Positions 1 through 11,852 are shown, counted from the stretch's first letter. The stretch: 64,000 nt of DNA from Codonopsis lanceolata (GCA_013146195.2 CM028377.1:174685845-174749844), one strand, 5' to 3'. The notes: generated from the sequence alone by a model not told the origin. Program-made: numbers and translations.

Positions 1-462
1 GACTCTCGCACATCCAAAATCCGCTGCTTGACTTCAGCCTTTATATAGGCTGCCGCAAACTTGTAAACCAAGACACCAAAGAATCCCGCAAGTACCAAGG
101 CAAGAATACAAACACTCCTACTAGGAAAGATATTTATTTATAAAAGCATGCAAGATTATGTTTCCTAATTAGACTATAATACTTGGAATAACTAATTTAT
201 TTACATAAATCTAGATACCAAAAATATGTTGCCTAAATCTTTAAAATCTTTTAAAAGATTTAGTTACCAAACATGTATAACTAAATCTCCAAAATCTTTT
301 AAAAGATTTTCTAAAGATTTTCCTATCAAAAACACACCAATCTACCAAAATAATCTAAACAAAATCTAACACCTAAAATAAACATTGACTAAATTAAAAT
401 CCTACTTTGACCAAGAAAGGTGAAAACAAGATAAAATAGGTCATGCCTATTTTACCCTTACA
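1..462 (-). mobile_element. Truncated LTR (TGTAAGGG family), cut by the window edge
   Basis: Read on the minus strand, this LTR starts at 462 with TGTAAGGGTAAAATAGG and runs off the left edge of the window. The same start sequence opens a complete 908-bp solo LTR at 49452-50359, which fixes the boundary. A TATA-like TATATAAAGG lies near position 45 (minus strand), about where the solo LTR has its own TATAAATAG, so roughly the promoter half is present. It sits directly after the gypsy pol tail (about 500) but does not match the 5' LTR region at 5175-7427. It is therefore probably a separate insertion rather than this element's own 3' LTR. The target-site duplication cannot be checked because the other end is outside the window. 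Confidence 0.7.
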
Positions 463-499
463 ATAATGAATTTAGTCCCTAAATTCTTACCTGATCATC

Positions 500-1905
500 A
501 AATAGGAAAGGGTATCTCTCTCATATCAAGCTCGGTCTCCCACGTGGCTTCCTCAATATCATGATTCTTCCACAAGACCTTCACTAACGGAATCCTCTTC
601 GCTCTCAAGACTTGTTCCTTCAGATCAAAAATCCTCACCTAGCTTCTCATCATAAGAAAGGTCGTTCAATAGAAATCTCATCATATGTAAGGACATGTGA
701 CTCATCCTTCAAGTACTTCAAGCGTAGCAATCGAGACATGGAAGACATCATGAACATCCGATATAGAAGGTGGCAATGCATAATATAACCGATACGCCAA
801 AGCTCCAATCCTTTCTAGGATCTCGAATGGTCCAATAAATCTAGGTGAAAGCTTACCTTTCTTCCCAAATCGCTTAGTACGCTGGCCGGGCGATACTTTC
901 AAGAATACAAAGTCACTAACCTCGAAACTCTAAGTCACGCTCTCCGGTTGTCAACAGAGTTTTTGTCTACTCAGTCAGTAAGCAATCTATCTCTAATAAG
1001 CTTTCACACTCTCACCGACCGTTGACCATACCATCTCCGAACCCCAAAGCTTAGCCTCACCAACTTCATCCCAAAGAAATCGGTGAATCGACACTTACGC
1101 CCATATAAAGCCTCATATGGCGCCATCTCAATACTAGATCGTAACTGTAACCTATTATACGCAAATTCGGCTAATGACAAATGAGAATCCCAACCGCCTT
1201 TGAAATCCATGGCACAAGCACGCAATAAATCCTCCAATACATGAATCAATCTCCGATCGACCATCGATCAGGTGAAAAGCCGCACTAAAGTTCAACTGCA
1301 CTCCAAAGCCTCCCGCAAGGAATGCCAAAATCTAGAAGTGAACATGGGGTCTCTATCGAAACAATGCTAACCTAATACCATGCAATTTCACGATATCCCG
1401 AATATACAATGCCGCCAATCCGACTCAAACTATAAGTCATCGCAATAGAATAAAATGTGAAGATTTTGTCAATCTATCCACAACAACCCAAACCGCATCA
1501 AAACCTCGGCGAGTACGTGGCAATCCCGTCACAAAATCCATGGTGATATGCTCCCATTTCCACTCCTAAGATCTCAAGTGGTCAGCGTAAATGGCCGACA
1601 GTCTCGGTGTTCAAATTCTTAACTCGGCCGACATGTCAAACATCTAGATACATACTCTGCTATTTCTCTCTTCATTCCATTCCACCGTAATCGCTAATCA
1701 AGTCTCTTCAAGTCACTATACATTTTGGTACTCCCGGATGTATAGTATACTTGGCCTTGTGAGCCTCATCAAGAACCATACGCTTAACCCCATCGGTAGA
1801 AGGAGCAACTCTACCGCGAAAAGTCAAGATACCATCATTGTTAAAGCAAACTCCGGTGTCTTACCATCACCTAATCCATCAATAATCTTCCTCAACTCAG
1901 AATCG
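500..1905 (-). pseudogene. Gypsy integrase with chromodomain-like C-terminus, decayed
   Basis: Minus-strand pieces in order: an HHCC zinc-binding region around 1600-1800 (HPG then SRCLTCRQVK), a decayed catalytic core, and the core end at 1004-1264. That last piece includes WDSHLSLAEFAYN and MAPYEALYGRKCR, typical of the gypsy integrase core C-terminus. The beta-barrel part follows at 702-902 (RFGKKGKLSPRFIGPFEI and HDVFHVS). The final segment at about 505-620 reads PLVKVLWKNHDIEEATWE, the chromodomain-like ending of chromovirus integrases. The pieces are in different frames with stops between them, so this is a relic. Confidence 0.85.
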
Positions 1906-1975
1906 GTAGCTTGAGCCTTCTTAATCAACTCAAACAATGCAGCGTAGCAACACGCTAGCAAAGATAACACTATGC

Positions 1976-2455
1976 TCACTCACAACCCGGACTCCATTCA
2001 CGGACATCCTCAAGCATCTTCCACTCCCTCATCATCAAGCAAGACATATACGCCTTCCTACTCAAGGCATCTGCAACAACATTAGCTTTCCCGGATGGTA
2101 TAAGATAGTGCGAACCATGATCCTTAAGTTTCTCCATCCATCGCCTGCGCATATTCAACTCCTTTTGTGAAAAGAGATACTTCAAACTCTTATGATCGGT
2201 GAATATTTCAAACTTAGCCCCGTAAAGATAATGTTTCCACTTGTGAAGCGCAAAAATAATAGTTGCCAACTCAAGGTCATGTGTCGGATAATTCTGCTCA
2301 TAAGGTGATAACTTCCTCGAAGCATAGGCAATAACTCTCCCATTCTGCATGAGCACACAACCCAAGCCTTCTAATGAAACGTCACTATAAACTACAAAGT
2401 TCTCCGAACCACTAGGCAATGCTAAGATAGGAGCCGTAGTCAACCTCCTCTTCAA
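1976..2455 (-). pseudogene. Gypsy RNase H domain
   Basis: A 159-codon open stretch reads as the RNase H domain after the RT: VVYSDVSLEGLGCVLMQNG near residues 22-40, the DLELATIIFALHKWKHYL block, then FTDHKSLKYLF, and ADALSRK near the end. The first Asp, the Glu, the TDHKSL Asp and the ADALSR Asp are all present, so the catalytic set looks intact in this piece. It is separated from the RT by a stop and frame change at 2455-2520, so it is no longer part of a working polyprotein. Confidence 0.85.
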
Positions 2456-2519
2456 CTCCTGAAAACTAGCCTCGCACTTATCATTCCATATAAAAGAAGA
2501 TTTCTTCAGGTCGGATTAG

Positions 2520-3310
2520 TCATTGAGTAGCGATCTTCGAAACCCTCGATAAACCTACGGTAATAACCCGCCAAGCCCAAGAAACTACGGACTTCTCGGT
2601 TACCGTACTAGGCGTCTTCCACTTAGTAACCGCCTCAACCTTGGATGGATCCACCGCGATACCATCACTAGACACCACGTGCCCTAGAAAAGAAACTTGC
2701 TCTACCCAGAAAGCACATTTACTAAATTTTTTCGCATAAAGTTGATTCTTCCGCAAGATAGACAGAACCTCTCTCAAATGATTCTTATGTTCCTCTCGTG
2801 ACTTGGAGTACACAAGAATGTCATCAATAAATACCACTACAAAGCAATCATGATACTCATGAAAAACCCTATTCATCAAGTCCATAAAAACTGCAGGTGC
2901 GTTGGTCAACCCAAACGGCATCACAACAAACTCATAATGACCGTAACGTGTACGAAAGGCTGTCTTCGGGACATCCTCCGCCCGAACCCTCAACTGGTGA
3001 TAGCCACTCCTCAAGTCAAACTTGGAATAGACAACTGAACCCCGAAGTTGATCAAAGAGATCATCAATGTGTGGCAAGGGATACCTATTCTTAATAGTAA
3101 CCTGGTTCAACTGTCGATAGTCTATACACAGCCGTAGACTACCATCCTTCTTCCTCATAAATAATACCGGTGCACCCCAAGGAGACACACTCGGTTTAAT
3201 AAACTCCCTATTAAGAAGTTCCGTGGCGATCCTTCAACTCACGCAACTCCGTCTGAGCCATTCTAAGGTGCCCTAGAAATAGGCGAAGTCCCCGGCAATA
3301 GCTCAATACA
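2520..3310 (-). pseudogene. Gypsy reverse transcriptase domain
   Basis: The longest preserved part of this element. It reads MSPWGAPVLFMRKKDGSLRL, CIDYRQLNQVTIKNRYPLP, DLRSGYHQ, the MPFGLTNAPAVFMDLMN finger region and the catalytic FIDDILVYS, followed by CAFWVEQVSFLGHVVS. FIDD replaces the more usual YIDD but keeps both Asp residues. Codons upstream of the first Met (to about 3310) continue the family pattern (ELLPGTSP ... FIKPSVSPWGAP) with stops, so the Met is not a real start. The 3' end is frameshifted before the RNase H domain. Confidence 0.9.
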
Positions 3311-3416
3311 AAAACTCTAGCTCTGGGAGGTAAAGCATACTCAGAGGAAAAGACATGCTAGTATCAAGTACACAAGCTAAATACCCCATACACCCACGTG
3401 ATAAAAGTTGTCTAGC

Positions 3417-3800
3417 TCACAAAGCAGAAATAATATGAACCCCATTCATAGCATGATCACCCGAAAACACAAACTCCGGAATACCGGGCATGGCAAAAGT
3501 TACTCTCTTACGACGGCAATCAACTAAAGCATGATGTACACAAAGCCAATCCATACCAAGAATCACATCAAAGTCTCGAATAGGCAATACTACCAAATCA
3601 GCATGCAAGACTCGATCATGAACAAGCACATCACAATCTCTATAGACCTCAGACGCCAACAAGCAATCACCCAATGGTGTAGACACCTCAAGCACATAAG
3701 GCAATCCAAGGGCAGCAATACACATAAATTCCCTAAGAAATGCGATGCAACATAAGAATGAGTAGAATTCCCTGATCTATAAGAACTCAAGCATGATGAC
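3417..3800 (-). pseudogene. Gypsy retropepsin-like protease, decayed
   Basis: The minus-strand frame contains the features of gypsy gag-pol proteases: an active-site region reading SGNSTHSYVASHF just upstream (about 3730-3780), CDVLVHDRVLHADLVVLPIR, and the flap-like FDVILGMDWL motif, followed by CRRKRVTF. The usual D-S/T-G at the active site is degraded: one frame reads RSGNS and the neighbouring frame IDQGN. The enzyme would not be functional. It lies between gag zinc knuckle and RT as expected. Confidence 0.8.
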
Positions 3801-5049
3801 CGAAAGGCTGAGAGAATACCTCCGATCACGTAAGTAGACTTCAGAACACCTCCCGATCGAGCGAAAACACGAGCCTGCGCCTTAGGACGCCCATCACTGT
3901 CCCTCTTGGACCCAGATTGCTGAACTGAACCCATGGACTGAGCTGCTCTAGACTTAGGACAGTCTTTAAGCTGATGACTAGGGTCTCCACAACTAAGACA
4001 AGTACCAAGCATGGTTACGCACTTACCACTAGAATGCCCAATCTTGTTACGGTAAGAAGAACAAATCAAAGGTCCACTACCCCGAGTGCATTTGCCCACG
4101 AGGAGTAGGAGCACTACTACCACGACTCTCGAGCGGACGCCTATTCTATCCACCCGAGACTACTCGCTTATTCTCGACCACCATTGCGGCGGTTGCCACG
4201 ATAGCAGGACCGATTCCCAGATGACTAACCTCTACCGGTCACTGCGCCCGCGAAGACTCTTGAGAAGCTTGCCGAGAAGGCTAAGGCTTCGCTGTGCTCC
4301 TCAATGTCCCGCTCAATCTCATAAGCACGATCCACCGCACTCCGTCTACCGCCAAGCGTAGAGATAACAATTGTTTCCTATATTCGGTCTTCACCCTTTC
4401 ACGAACCTTTGGGTCTGGTGTTTCTCATCCAACACCGGATATGCACTGATAATCGGATAACTCGGTAAATTTAGAAGAATACTAGGCTATAGACATAGAT
4501 CCCCTCTAGTTCCCCGAACTCTTCTCTCTCTCGCTATCTAACCACATTAGGCACATAAGAAGCCCTAAACTCTGTCTCAAAGGTAGGCCACACATGTGCC
4601 ACCTGGTTCATCTCCCAACTAGCAAGTAGAACTTCCCAGCAATGATTGGCGACTCCCCGCCTTATAAACGCCTAACACCACCTTCTCTTCTTCATCCGTG
4701 CGCCAGAGCCGCAAAGATCTTCTTCAAATCCTCAAGCCATAACTCTGCTATACTAGCATCCGCCTCCTCAAAAGATGGAGGCTTCATCTTCAAGAACCTC
4801 TCTAGAATAGCATTATTTCCGTCTCAGCTTCCTGGTGGTACAACATTACGCTGGCGACACTCGCCCGGTTCCGGGGTGGTGGTGGAGGTACATTCACCCC
4901 CGCCAAGCCGAGCCATCTCGGTCATAAACTCTCATGCGGCGATACATATCCGCCATCCGTGCATTCATATCGATCGACCCCGCGTGGAGGTGGCAACTCG
5001 CCTCGTGCTCATCAGAACTCTCTCGCCTCCGCCTACACCAACTTTCTAG
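3800..5049 (-). pseudogene. Gypsy gag, decayed
   Basis: Across several minus-strand frames the retrotransposon gag core is visible: FLKMKPPSFEEADASIAELW (about 4720-4810), then EEEKVVLGVYKA, and WPTFETEFRASYVPNVVR (about 4530-4600). A CCHC zinc knuckle, CLSCGDPSHQLKDC, lies near 3950-4000, preceded by a degenerate second knuckle. The start is probably near 5049, about 110 bases after the primer site. Frames change several times and stops are frequent, so this is a relic. Confidence 0.8.
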
Positions 5050-5160
5050 GAACCACCATTAAACACCTATAAGAATTCACTCTGCTGTTAGAACATCACA
5101 CAAGAAACCAACCCACCTAGGCCATGGAACCTATCTCGCCGATAGCTAACCTATAAAATA

Positions 5161-5172
5161 GCTCGATACCAA
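5161..5172 (-). other. Retrotransposon primer-binding site
   Basis: On the minus strand TTGGTATCGAGC matches the usual tRNA-Met primer site TGGTATCAGAGC with small changes. It lies two bases inside an LTR end (CA at 5175-5176 read on the minus strand) and about 110 bases before the gag start, exactly where a primer site belongs. The same variant (TTGGTATCGAG) is found at 36321-36332 beside another LTR of the same type. Confidence 0.7.
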
Positions 5173-5174
5173 TC

Positions 5175-7427
5175 TGAGCGATTCGACCGAGCCCGAGGTG
5201 GAACCTGGCCGGACCGCCCAAATATGGGGGTGACAAGTAAACACATGAACATGCAAGGACTTAATTTAAGAAAACGACGTGACGCAACATTGAGACGAAC
5301 GCCTCGGCACCAAAAGGCGGAATTTTAAAAACATTTCCCGATATAACAGTTAAGCAATTTAAACCAAGTCATCGGCGACACTACATGCCTGAACCCAAGC
5401 TACAGCTTATGGACAAGAATTAAATAAGAGCTAAAAGGATGCTCAATGAAGACTTATACGTAGTGAACTATTAACAAGATAACCAAGCTCTGGCTTACAC
5501 AATGCTCGCATCAAAAGGAATACAAATACTACAAGTGTTAAACTACAAGTAGCTAATAAAGTAACAAGTTCAAGTTCTATACATATTCCCAAGCATAGTC
5601 TAATTGACTTGCTTTAACCCATCGCCCTTGCAAAATATAAAAGGAAGGAAGATGACATCTAAACCACCTCTTCAACCGCAACGCTTGACCAAAAGAGGAA
5701 TAAAGGAGTCACAAACACCGCAAGCCTCGCCGAGCAGGACTCGCTTTTGCTAGGATCTAAAGCAGGGGAATGGGTAAGTCATAAAGACTTGTAAGCTATC
5801 AATCATGCATGTCATGGCAATATGCAACATACAAGGCAAGATATCATCACATAAGCATAGAGATCATATATCCAAGATGCACATTGTTTCACATAGGTGC
5901 TCATAATTAAATCACATAGGATAAGGATATATGGAGAGCCGGCCGCCACGTAGTTCCCCGCATACAAGCGCTATCCGAATGTGAAGTGTCGATGTGTGAG
6001 TACATCGACCTTCCGAGGAGATGCCCGATAGACACACCAAGTGATGCTCTAATGGTTACAAAGAGAGCATTTCATCATGCCACAAATGAGGCGTGTGTGA
6101 ACAAAGACGGGTATGCCACCGACTCATGCAAATGCCAAGTAGTGTTTACTTAACAAATTTCAGAACGAGGTCGACAAGAGCGATCTCGCTCATGACAAGT
6201 AATTATTCTCATCAATAATCAGGGATTGAGTTCGACAAGAGCGAACTCAACATGTCAAATAGGCATTCTATTATATGACATTTAAATCAAGCATGGTAAT
6301 CAATCCAATTCAAGAGTCTAGAATAATTATTCTTAGTGAAACGCATTTAGAACGTCAGAGGGATTGGATCATTGAGCCGGTATTGTTCAATGGCTCACTA
6401 AAATAGACTCTGTTGAGGTGTCTACAAATTCATCCAATAGAGTTAAAAACACTAATTGTATTAAAACTCTTTTCTAAGTTGTCGTATAGGATAGACTAGG
6501 CCATTAATCCAAATAATAACCATAGCCAAGAATTATCATCAATTCAATATTTCATGGAGCCACAGAAATCATAATTTCTAATAGTCATTAAAAGGCAAGG
6601 TCCAGAACAATAGTTATTCCTAAGGAGGCATAGAACACTTTTAATTCTAGGCTTAGGACCAAAACAACAAGATGAATATCATTCAAAATTCCCAAAATCT
6701 CAAATCATCCTAAAACATGATATTAACATGGCAAGGTATGAGAGACATGAAAGAAGGGGATAGCATGGCATTTCTAGCACACATCCTAAGGGGAATCAAT
6801 AGCTTACCTTTTCGAAATCAATTGTTGCATGTTAAAACAAACCAGATATTAATAAACTAGAGGACAAGAGCTTCGATTTGGTGGGCTCGGATTGAAAACG
6901 GATGAGCGGGCTCAGGCAATCAAGCAACAAGGTGGAGCTCCCAAGCTTTCTCTCTCACAGGACCACTCAACAATGGTGGAAATGAGAGAAAAATGGCTGA
7001 TCGGTTGGAGGTTAGGGGTGATGAACTCACTAAAAGAGTCAATCAAGATTAGAGTTATGAGGCTTCTAATTGGTGGATGAAGAGTGCCCTTGATTAAAAC
7101 ACATCTAAGGGGTGAAAATAGGCTTAAAAGGTCGAGGGACAAATTGGGGGTTGCCTTGGATCCTGAGGGTCGGTGTGAGGGACAAGACTCAGCGGATTCA
7201 AAATCCGGTGGTGAGGATCTGATGACCTTGCGTCGCAAGGTCATCTACACTAAGCAAAGTCTCGAACTCTGTTTCCCAAGTTTACGCCTTCCTTGAGAGG
7301 CAAGCCCAAACCACCTTGCGATGGCAAGGTCTCCAGATGAAAAGCCTTCAAATTTGGCCTAGAATGAACCCCAAACAACCCAAGAAATTGAAGGGGGTAA
7401 ACCAACACTCAAAACACAATCGAACAG
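5175..7427 (-). mobile_element. Long 5' LTR of the gypsy element, right end lost in the gap
   Basis: The region right of the primer site holds no gene and runs to the assembly gap. Its end next to the primer site (GAATCGCTCA on the minus strand) resembles the end of the LTR at 36336-38693 (GAATCGCA), whose start is TGTAATACCCC and length about 2.36 kb. The length here (over 2.25 kb) agrees. Landmarks include direct repeats of a CGACAAGAGCGAACTC-like phrase near 6168-6250 and inverted CTTGC-GCAAGG phrases near 7225-7345. The LTR start lies in or beyond the run of N. LTR identity is inferred from position and end similarity, not from a matched pair. Confidence 0.6.
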
Positions 7428-7527
7428 NNNNNNNNNNNNNNNNNNNNNNNNNNNNNNNNNNNNNNNNNNNNNNNNNNNNNNNNNNNNNNNNNNNNNNNNN
7501 NNNNNNNNNNNNNNNNNNNNNNNNNNN
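7428..7527. other. Assembly gap (100 N)
   Basis: Exactly 100 N, the conventional placeholder for a gap of unknown size. The left side is gypsy LTR (minus), the right side a copia remnant (plus). Adjacency of the two sides is not proven. Confidence 0.99.
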
Positions 7528-9962
7528 CCTCATCATAGGTCCCGTCTGTTCCCTTACATGGTCATTGTCTGAGGTGGTGTTTTGGTAGGGAGGTAGATTT
7601 CTCTAACTTGCGTGTTTTTGGTTGTCTTTGCATATGCCCGTAGGAGACTAGATAAACTTGAACCTAGATCGGGTGAGATGCGTATTCTTGGTTGCAGGAG
7701 GTGTTAAAGGTTATAGGTTGTGGTTGCGTGAGGAACGAGTTCAAGTGATAATTAGTAGGGATGTGTTTAATGAGAATGAATTTACATGATTGATTGTTCA
7801 GCTGAGCCTATCCCTCCCCGGCTCCCATTATGGTGGAGCATCCCATAGATCGGTGATGCTAGTGATCAACACGAAAATGTGAATTAAAATTGGTGAAATC
7901 GAAAATGTGAATGTTGATAATTTGCATGAATTGCGAAAATGTGAATTCGAAATTGAGCATGATATTCTGAAAATGAACTTGATGAGCAAAATTAAGATAA
8001 TGAAAATGGACAAGCGAAATTCTGAATTGGATGATTTGCATAACTATCAACTTGTGCGTGATAGACCTAGGCGGATTTTTAGGCAACCTTCCATTTTTGA
8101 TGATTTTCATATGACTTCATTTGTTTTCGGTGTGTTTGAATCTATTGATAATTCCGAACCAAAGACTTATAATCAAGCTTTGAAATCTGAAAATTGTAAT
8201 GATTGGATTAATGCTATGAATGAGAAATGAATTCTTTGCACATTAATCAAACTTGGGTTTAGTGCCTAAGCCTTAGAACGTTACGTAGTTGCTTGTAAGT
8301 GGCTTTATAAAATCAAGGGTGAATCGGATTCAATTGGGTTTAAAGCTAGATTGGTGGCTAAGGGATTTACTAAAGAAGGAATAGATTACTTTGAAATTTT
8401 TGCTCCCGTCGTTAAGTTCACAACCATTAGGATTATGCTTGCTTTGGTAGCTCAATTTGATTGGGAATTGAAACAAATGGGCGTTAAAAGCGCCTTTTGC
8501 ATGATGATTTGGTTGAAAAAATCTATATGAGGCAACTTAGGCAACAGGATATGTGGATAATCGGCGTCGACTATGTGTGCTTGTTAAAGAAATCCTTATA
8601 TGGCTTAAAACAATCTCCTCGCATGTGGAATATTAAATTTGATCAATGCATGCTAGATTTGAAATTTCTGTTGCAGTGCTTATGATCATTGTCTTTATTT
8701 CAAAAATGATAGAGGTGTGCTTGTTTTCTTGCTCATATATGTGGTGATATGCTTCTTATTAGCCCATGCACTAAATCTATTGAATATGTTAGAATTAGCG
8801 AGTGCTAAATTTGACATGAAGTATTTAGGCGATGCTAGTAAGATATTTGGCATGAACATAGTTAGAAAGCGAGTAAATCGTCATTTGTTTACTTGAACCA
8901 AATTTCATACGTTGAAATTTTTGATAAATTTTGATGATTAATGTTGATTGTTGATGTTCCCCTTGCCTCCCATTTGTGTGCTTAGTAAAGAAAGCGGTGT
9001 CAGAAAAATCAATTAGAAATAAATCAAATGAGTAGAATCCATGCTCAATGCCATAGGTTCAATTATGTATTTGATGGTTAGTACTCGCCCGACATTGCTT
9101 ATGCCATTAGTTGTCTTAAGCCGTTACATGTCGAACCGGGCCCCTTGCCCGTTGGCATCTTAGTTAAGTGGTCGTTGCGATACTTAAAACATTCGGTGAA
9201 TTATGGATTGAGGTTTTTAAATCGAAAAGCGATGTTAGATTGGTAGGATATGTTGATTCAAACTATGCCAATGATAGAGACCATAGAAAATCGACCACGT
9301 CTTATGTGTTCACACTTTGTGGTTCTTGCGTTAGCTGGAAGTCTCAATTACCTGCAATCAGGTTGTGGCCTATCCACAATCGAGGCTAAATACATAGCCA
9401 TAACCAGGTGTATCAAGGAAGCCCTTTGGTTGAAAGGTTTGATTTAAAATCGGTTTTTAAAAGATAAAGTGGTGGTATTTTCTAATAGTCAAAGTGGCAT
9501 CCAACTTTGCAAAAATCTTGTTTTCACGATAGAACCAAGCACATTGATGTTCGCTTTCATTTTATTCGTGATGTTGTTGCTAAGTGCATCATTTATTTGG
9601 ATAAGATTGACACTAGTTTGAATCCTGGCGATATGAATACCAAGTGCCTTCTGTTTCAAATTTTTTGAATTGTTTAAAAATTTTTGATGTTTGACACTGG
9701 TAATTGAGGTTGACCGTTTTTCGTGATTTTTCTCCCTAAAAATCCATGCTTGTTACGTGTGAGCAATCATGGTAACTTAGCTTTTTACGTTTGTGAATTA
9801 GCTTTGTTTCATTAAATTTTTCTCGCTTCTTTTGTGGTTGCTTAAAATTTTGTTTTCCTATTTTGGTCCTCCTTTGTGTTGGATCAAGTGCACGTTAAGG
9901 CGATGATGACACCTTTTACGTTTAAATATCCTCGAGTTCATTGGTGGAACCGACAATTGATC
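7528..9962 (+). pseudogene. Ty1/copia pol remnant: reverse transcriptase and RNase H, decayed
   Basis: The plus strand after the gap shows a copia pol 3' half. It starts with LVRDRPRRIFRQP (about 8050), then CKWLYKIKG, FKARLVAKGFTKEGIDYFE and FAPVVKFTTIRIMLAL (8290-8450), the tip of RVT_2. Then come KKSLYGLKQSPRMWN (8585-8635), a frameshifted remnant of the YVDD region near 8735 (LLIYV only), and KFDMKYLGDASKIFGMNIVR. RNase H follows at 9168-9450 (YVDSNYANDRDHRKSTTSYV, TLCGSCVSWKSQ, EAKYIA) and its tail TKHIDVRFHFIRDVV near 9535-9580. There are many stops and frame changes. Gag, protease and integrase are missing, cut off by the gap. Confidence 0.85.
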
Positions 9963-9974
9963 CAAGGTGGAGAA
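9963..9974 (+). other. Copia polypurine tract
   Basis: CAAGGTGGAGAA directly precedes the LTR start TGTTGGG at 9975. A purine run ending at the LTR boundary is the standard plus-strand primer of copia elements, which supports both the LTR start and the element's orientation. Confidence 0.7.
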
Positions 9975-10929
9975 TGTTGGGATTGGAGGCCCAAATCAAT
10001 GATAGTGGCAGCCCTTAATTAAGCATTTCTCCTAAGCCCTAAGCCCAAATTCAAGCCCGCATCCACCGGCAACCACTCATTCTCTACCGCTTTAGCGAGA
10101 AGGTCTATTTGGGAATTGTTGTTATTTGGTCCAGTTGTCCGTGTCCTTTTGCTATTCCCCTTTGTAACCGCCTCTTTTATTGTTGATGTAGCAGCCTTTA
10201 TATATTGAGAGTGGGCGGATATTCATGAGAAGCGAGCACGAGTCCTTTTGTGCAGAGTGAGCAAAAGCGGTTTTGCGAGGTTAGTGAGTTGAGGATCTAG
10301 TGTGTAGATCACGATCTCTTGGTGAGATAGTTAGAGAGAGAGAGAAAACCAAAGGTGAGTGAACCCCCTCGCTCGCCGACGACCCTTTCTTCCTTCCGTC
10401 TTATGTTTCTTCGTGAACTATGTGTGTGAAGACGGTGAAGGCGAGCCTCTCTGTGAGTCTCGTCTTGTGAGTTTCAGATATGGTCGAGTTTGTTAGTCTC
10501 GGGCAGGTTCTTCCTTTTGGGTTTTTCGCTCTGATCTCGTTTCTTCTCCTTCTTTGTTCTTCCTCGGTTTGGGTTCTTGGGATTGGGTCTCGCCTGATTT
10601 GGTGGCTTTGACCTTGGCATTAGTGGGTTGGTTCCCCAGTCGAACTCGTTGGTGGATATGGCCGTGAGAGGGTATCTAAGCCTAATGAGAAACATAGCCG
10701 AGGTCCCCGACCGACGGCGAAGTCGTGTTTCAGACACGACGTTCGATAGCTCTCATTTGTGGCTTCATTGTTCAAAGCTTTTAATCTCGCTTGATATTAC
10801 ATCGTATATTAAGCGCTTTAGTTATTACAAATTATGCTCGTCATTGATCTTCGCATTCTTTGCTTTGTTCCGTTTTCTCTTGGGTTGAATCTTCACGGCC
10901 GTATCTTTACTATCTGTTCTTCCATAACA
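9975..10929 (+). mobile_element. 3' LTR of the copia remnant
   Basis: It begins TGTTGGGATTGGAGGCCC right after the polypurine tract, and the likeliest end is CCATAACA at 10929. This gives TGTT...AACA termini and about 955 bp. A TATA-like TTTATATATTG lies near 10198, about 225 bases in. A short inverted repeat (CTATCTGTT / AACAGATAG, 10910-10934) straddles the proposed end, so the end could be off by tens of bases. The matching 5' LTR is not in the window. Apparent reading frames inside (near 10474-10888) match no known protein. Confidence 0.6.
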
Positions 10930-11168
10930 GATAGTGAACATACTTGGCACTGTGTTACTAGATTAGTAGTATATTTATTTACTGTTTTATTGACCCCAAG
11001 TGATTAAAATGTTTCCCCCTTCTCAAGTTGTAATGTTATCTGTTTTATTTTAATCTGAGTCTGTTATTCTGGTTACTTCTGTTTCTGTATTTTGAACAAG
11101 TCCTGGCTATTTTCGTGTAGTGGTGAAATTGCACAACAAGTCGCAACTTAATAATAGCTGTTAGAGAA

Positions 11169-11561
11169 ATGCTTGGGTTTGATCTGGAGACTACCCAAAG
11201 TCTATTGCATGGTGATCTCTTTGATTTGACGTATTGTCGACTCTCTTTACCTTATCGTGATGATATCGAATATCCGGCAATGAGTGCAGCTTTGTTCTTG
11301 TGCATTATAGGAAAAATCTTCCTAGTAAGTTACCCCGGGACCAATGAGGCAAGGGTTATAGACATTTTCTTGTAGGCTCGAGACCGTCAAATGAACGTTA
11401 TCCCACTTATTTTAGCTGCTACCCTGGAGGGCTTGGATTCTTATTCCTCGGGCGATGACCATATATTTCTTTTCCGAGAGTCCCATTTCTATCTATATAT
11501 GGTTGGAAAAGCATTTCAGAGTGTTTCTCCCTCATGTCCTGGGGAGAGAGGAAAGGTATGA
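11169..11561 (+). pseudogene. Fragment of a plant mobile-domain-like / DUF7745-like hypothetical protein
   Basis: One frame runs through 11169-11561 with a single in-frame TAG at 11373. Landmarks are MLGFDLETTQSLLHGDLFDL, YPAMSAALFLCIIGK, NVIPLILAATLEGLDSY and FRESHFYLYMVGKAF. This pattern (a short LG-L-E-T-SLL motif, then IPLILAATL-GLD) is, from memory, that of a large family of uncharacterised plant proteins often linked with transposons. The fragment covers about 130 codons of a normally much longer protein and has no clear start. Family assignment is a recollection and should be tested by profile search. Confidence 0.4.
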
Positions 11562-11617
11562 TCCTACAAGATATACGGGTCCCGCGTATTAACTACCCCA
11601 CCCTCTCTTTCTCCTTC

Positions 11618-11852
11618 CAACCCAATCAATACCTAAATAATCGTCTTCTTTGACTCGACACACCGTGTAAGAAAAAGTAATTATCTAGATTATAAATATT
11701 GGTGTATTGTGTGTTTTGTTTTAATACGCGCTATTATGCACGTGGTCATAATTAAAGTATATATGTAGAAAAAGAAATCGAAAAGTGGTAAAAGTGACGA
11801 CCTATAAAGGTAGTGTTGAAAAAGCACAATTATTAAAAGAATCGAGGGAGTA
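11618..11852. mobile_element. Stowaway-type MITE, old copy
   Basis: The sequence CTAAATAATCGTC ... CATAATTAAAGTA ... AAGTGGTAAAAGTGACG ... ACAATTATT ... GAGGGAGTA is a degraded version of the better copies at 47096-47353 and 51010-51267. The left terminal repeat is eroded (CAATACCTAAATAATCG instead of CCGTCCCTAAATAATCG), the right keeps GAGGGAGTA. About 235 bp. Confidence 0.65.

Larger units (their letters stand above)
463..5172 (-). mobile_element. Ty3/gypsy (chromovirus-like) retrotransposon, internal region, decayed
   Basis: On the minus strand the order is primer site, gag, protease, RT, RNase H, integrase and a chromodomain-like tail, which is the gypsy order (integrase last). The element has many stops and frameshifts and cannot encode a full polyprotein. 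The pol tail ends near 505. A block of about 25 bases with the arrangement AATTTAGGGACTAAATTC follows, recalling the GAGGACGAAATTC motif usually found just before the polypurine tract in this group. The expected polypurine tract and own LTR are missing, and the TGTAAGGG LTR begins instead. Assignment to the Tekay/Del-like group is from memory of family features. Confidence 0.85.

Noticed and set aside
2850..3094. Plus-strand frames across the gypsy RT
   Set aside because: Antisense shadows of the RT (FIDD, MPFGLTNAP on the minus strand).
7316..7588. Open frames spanning the run of N
   Set aside because: An N run carries no stops, so continuity is artificial.
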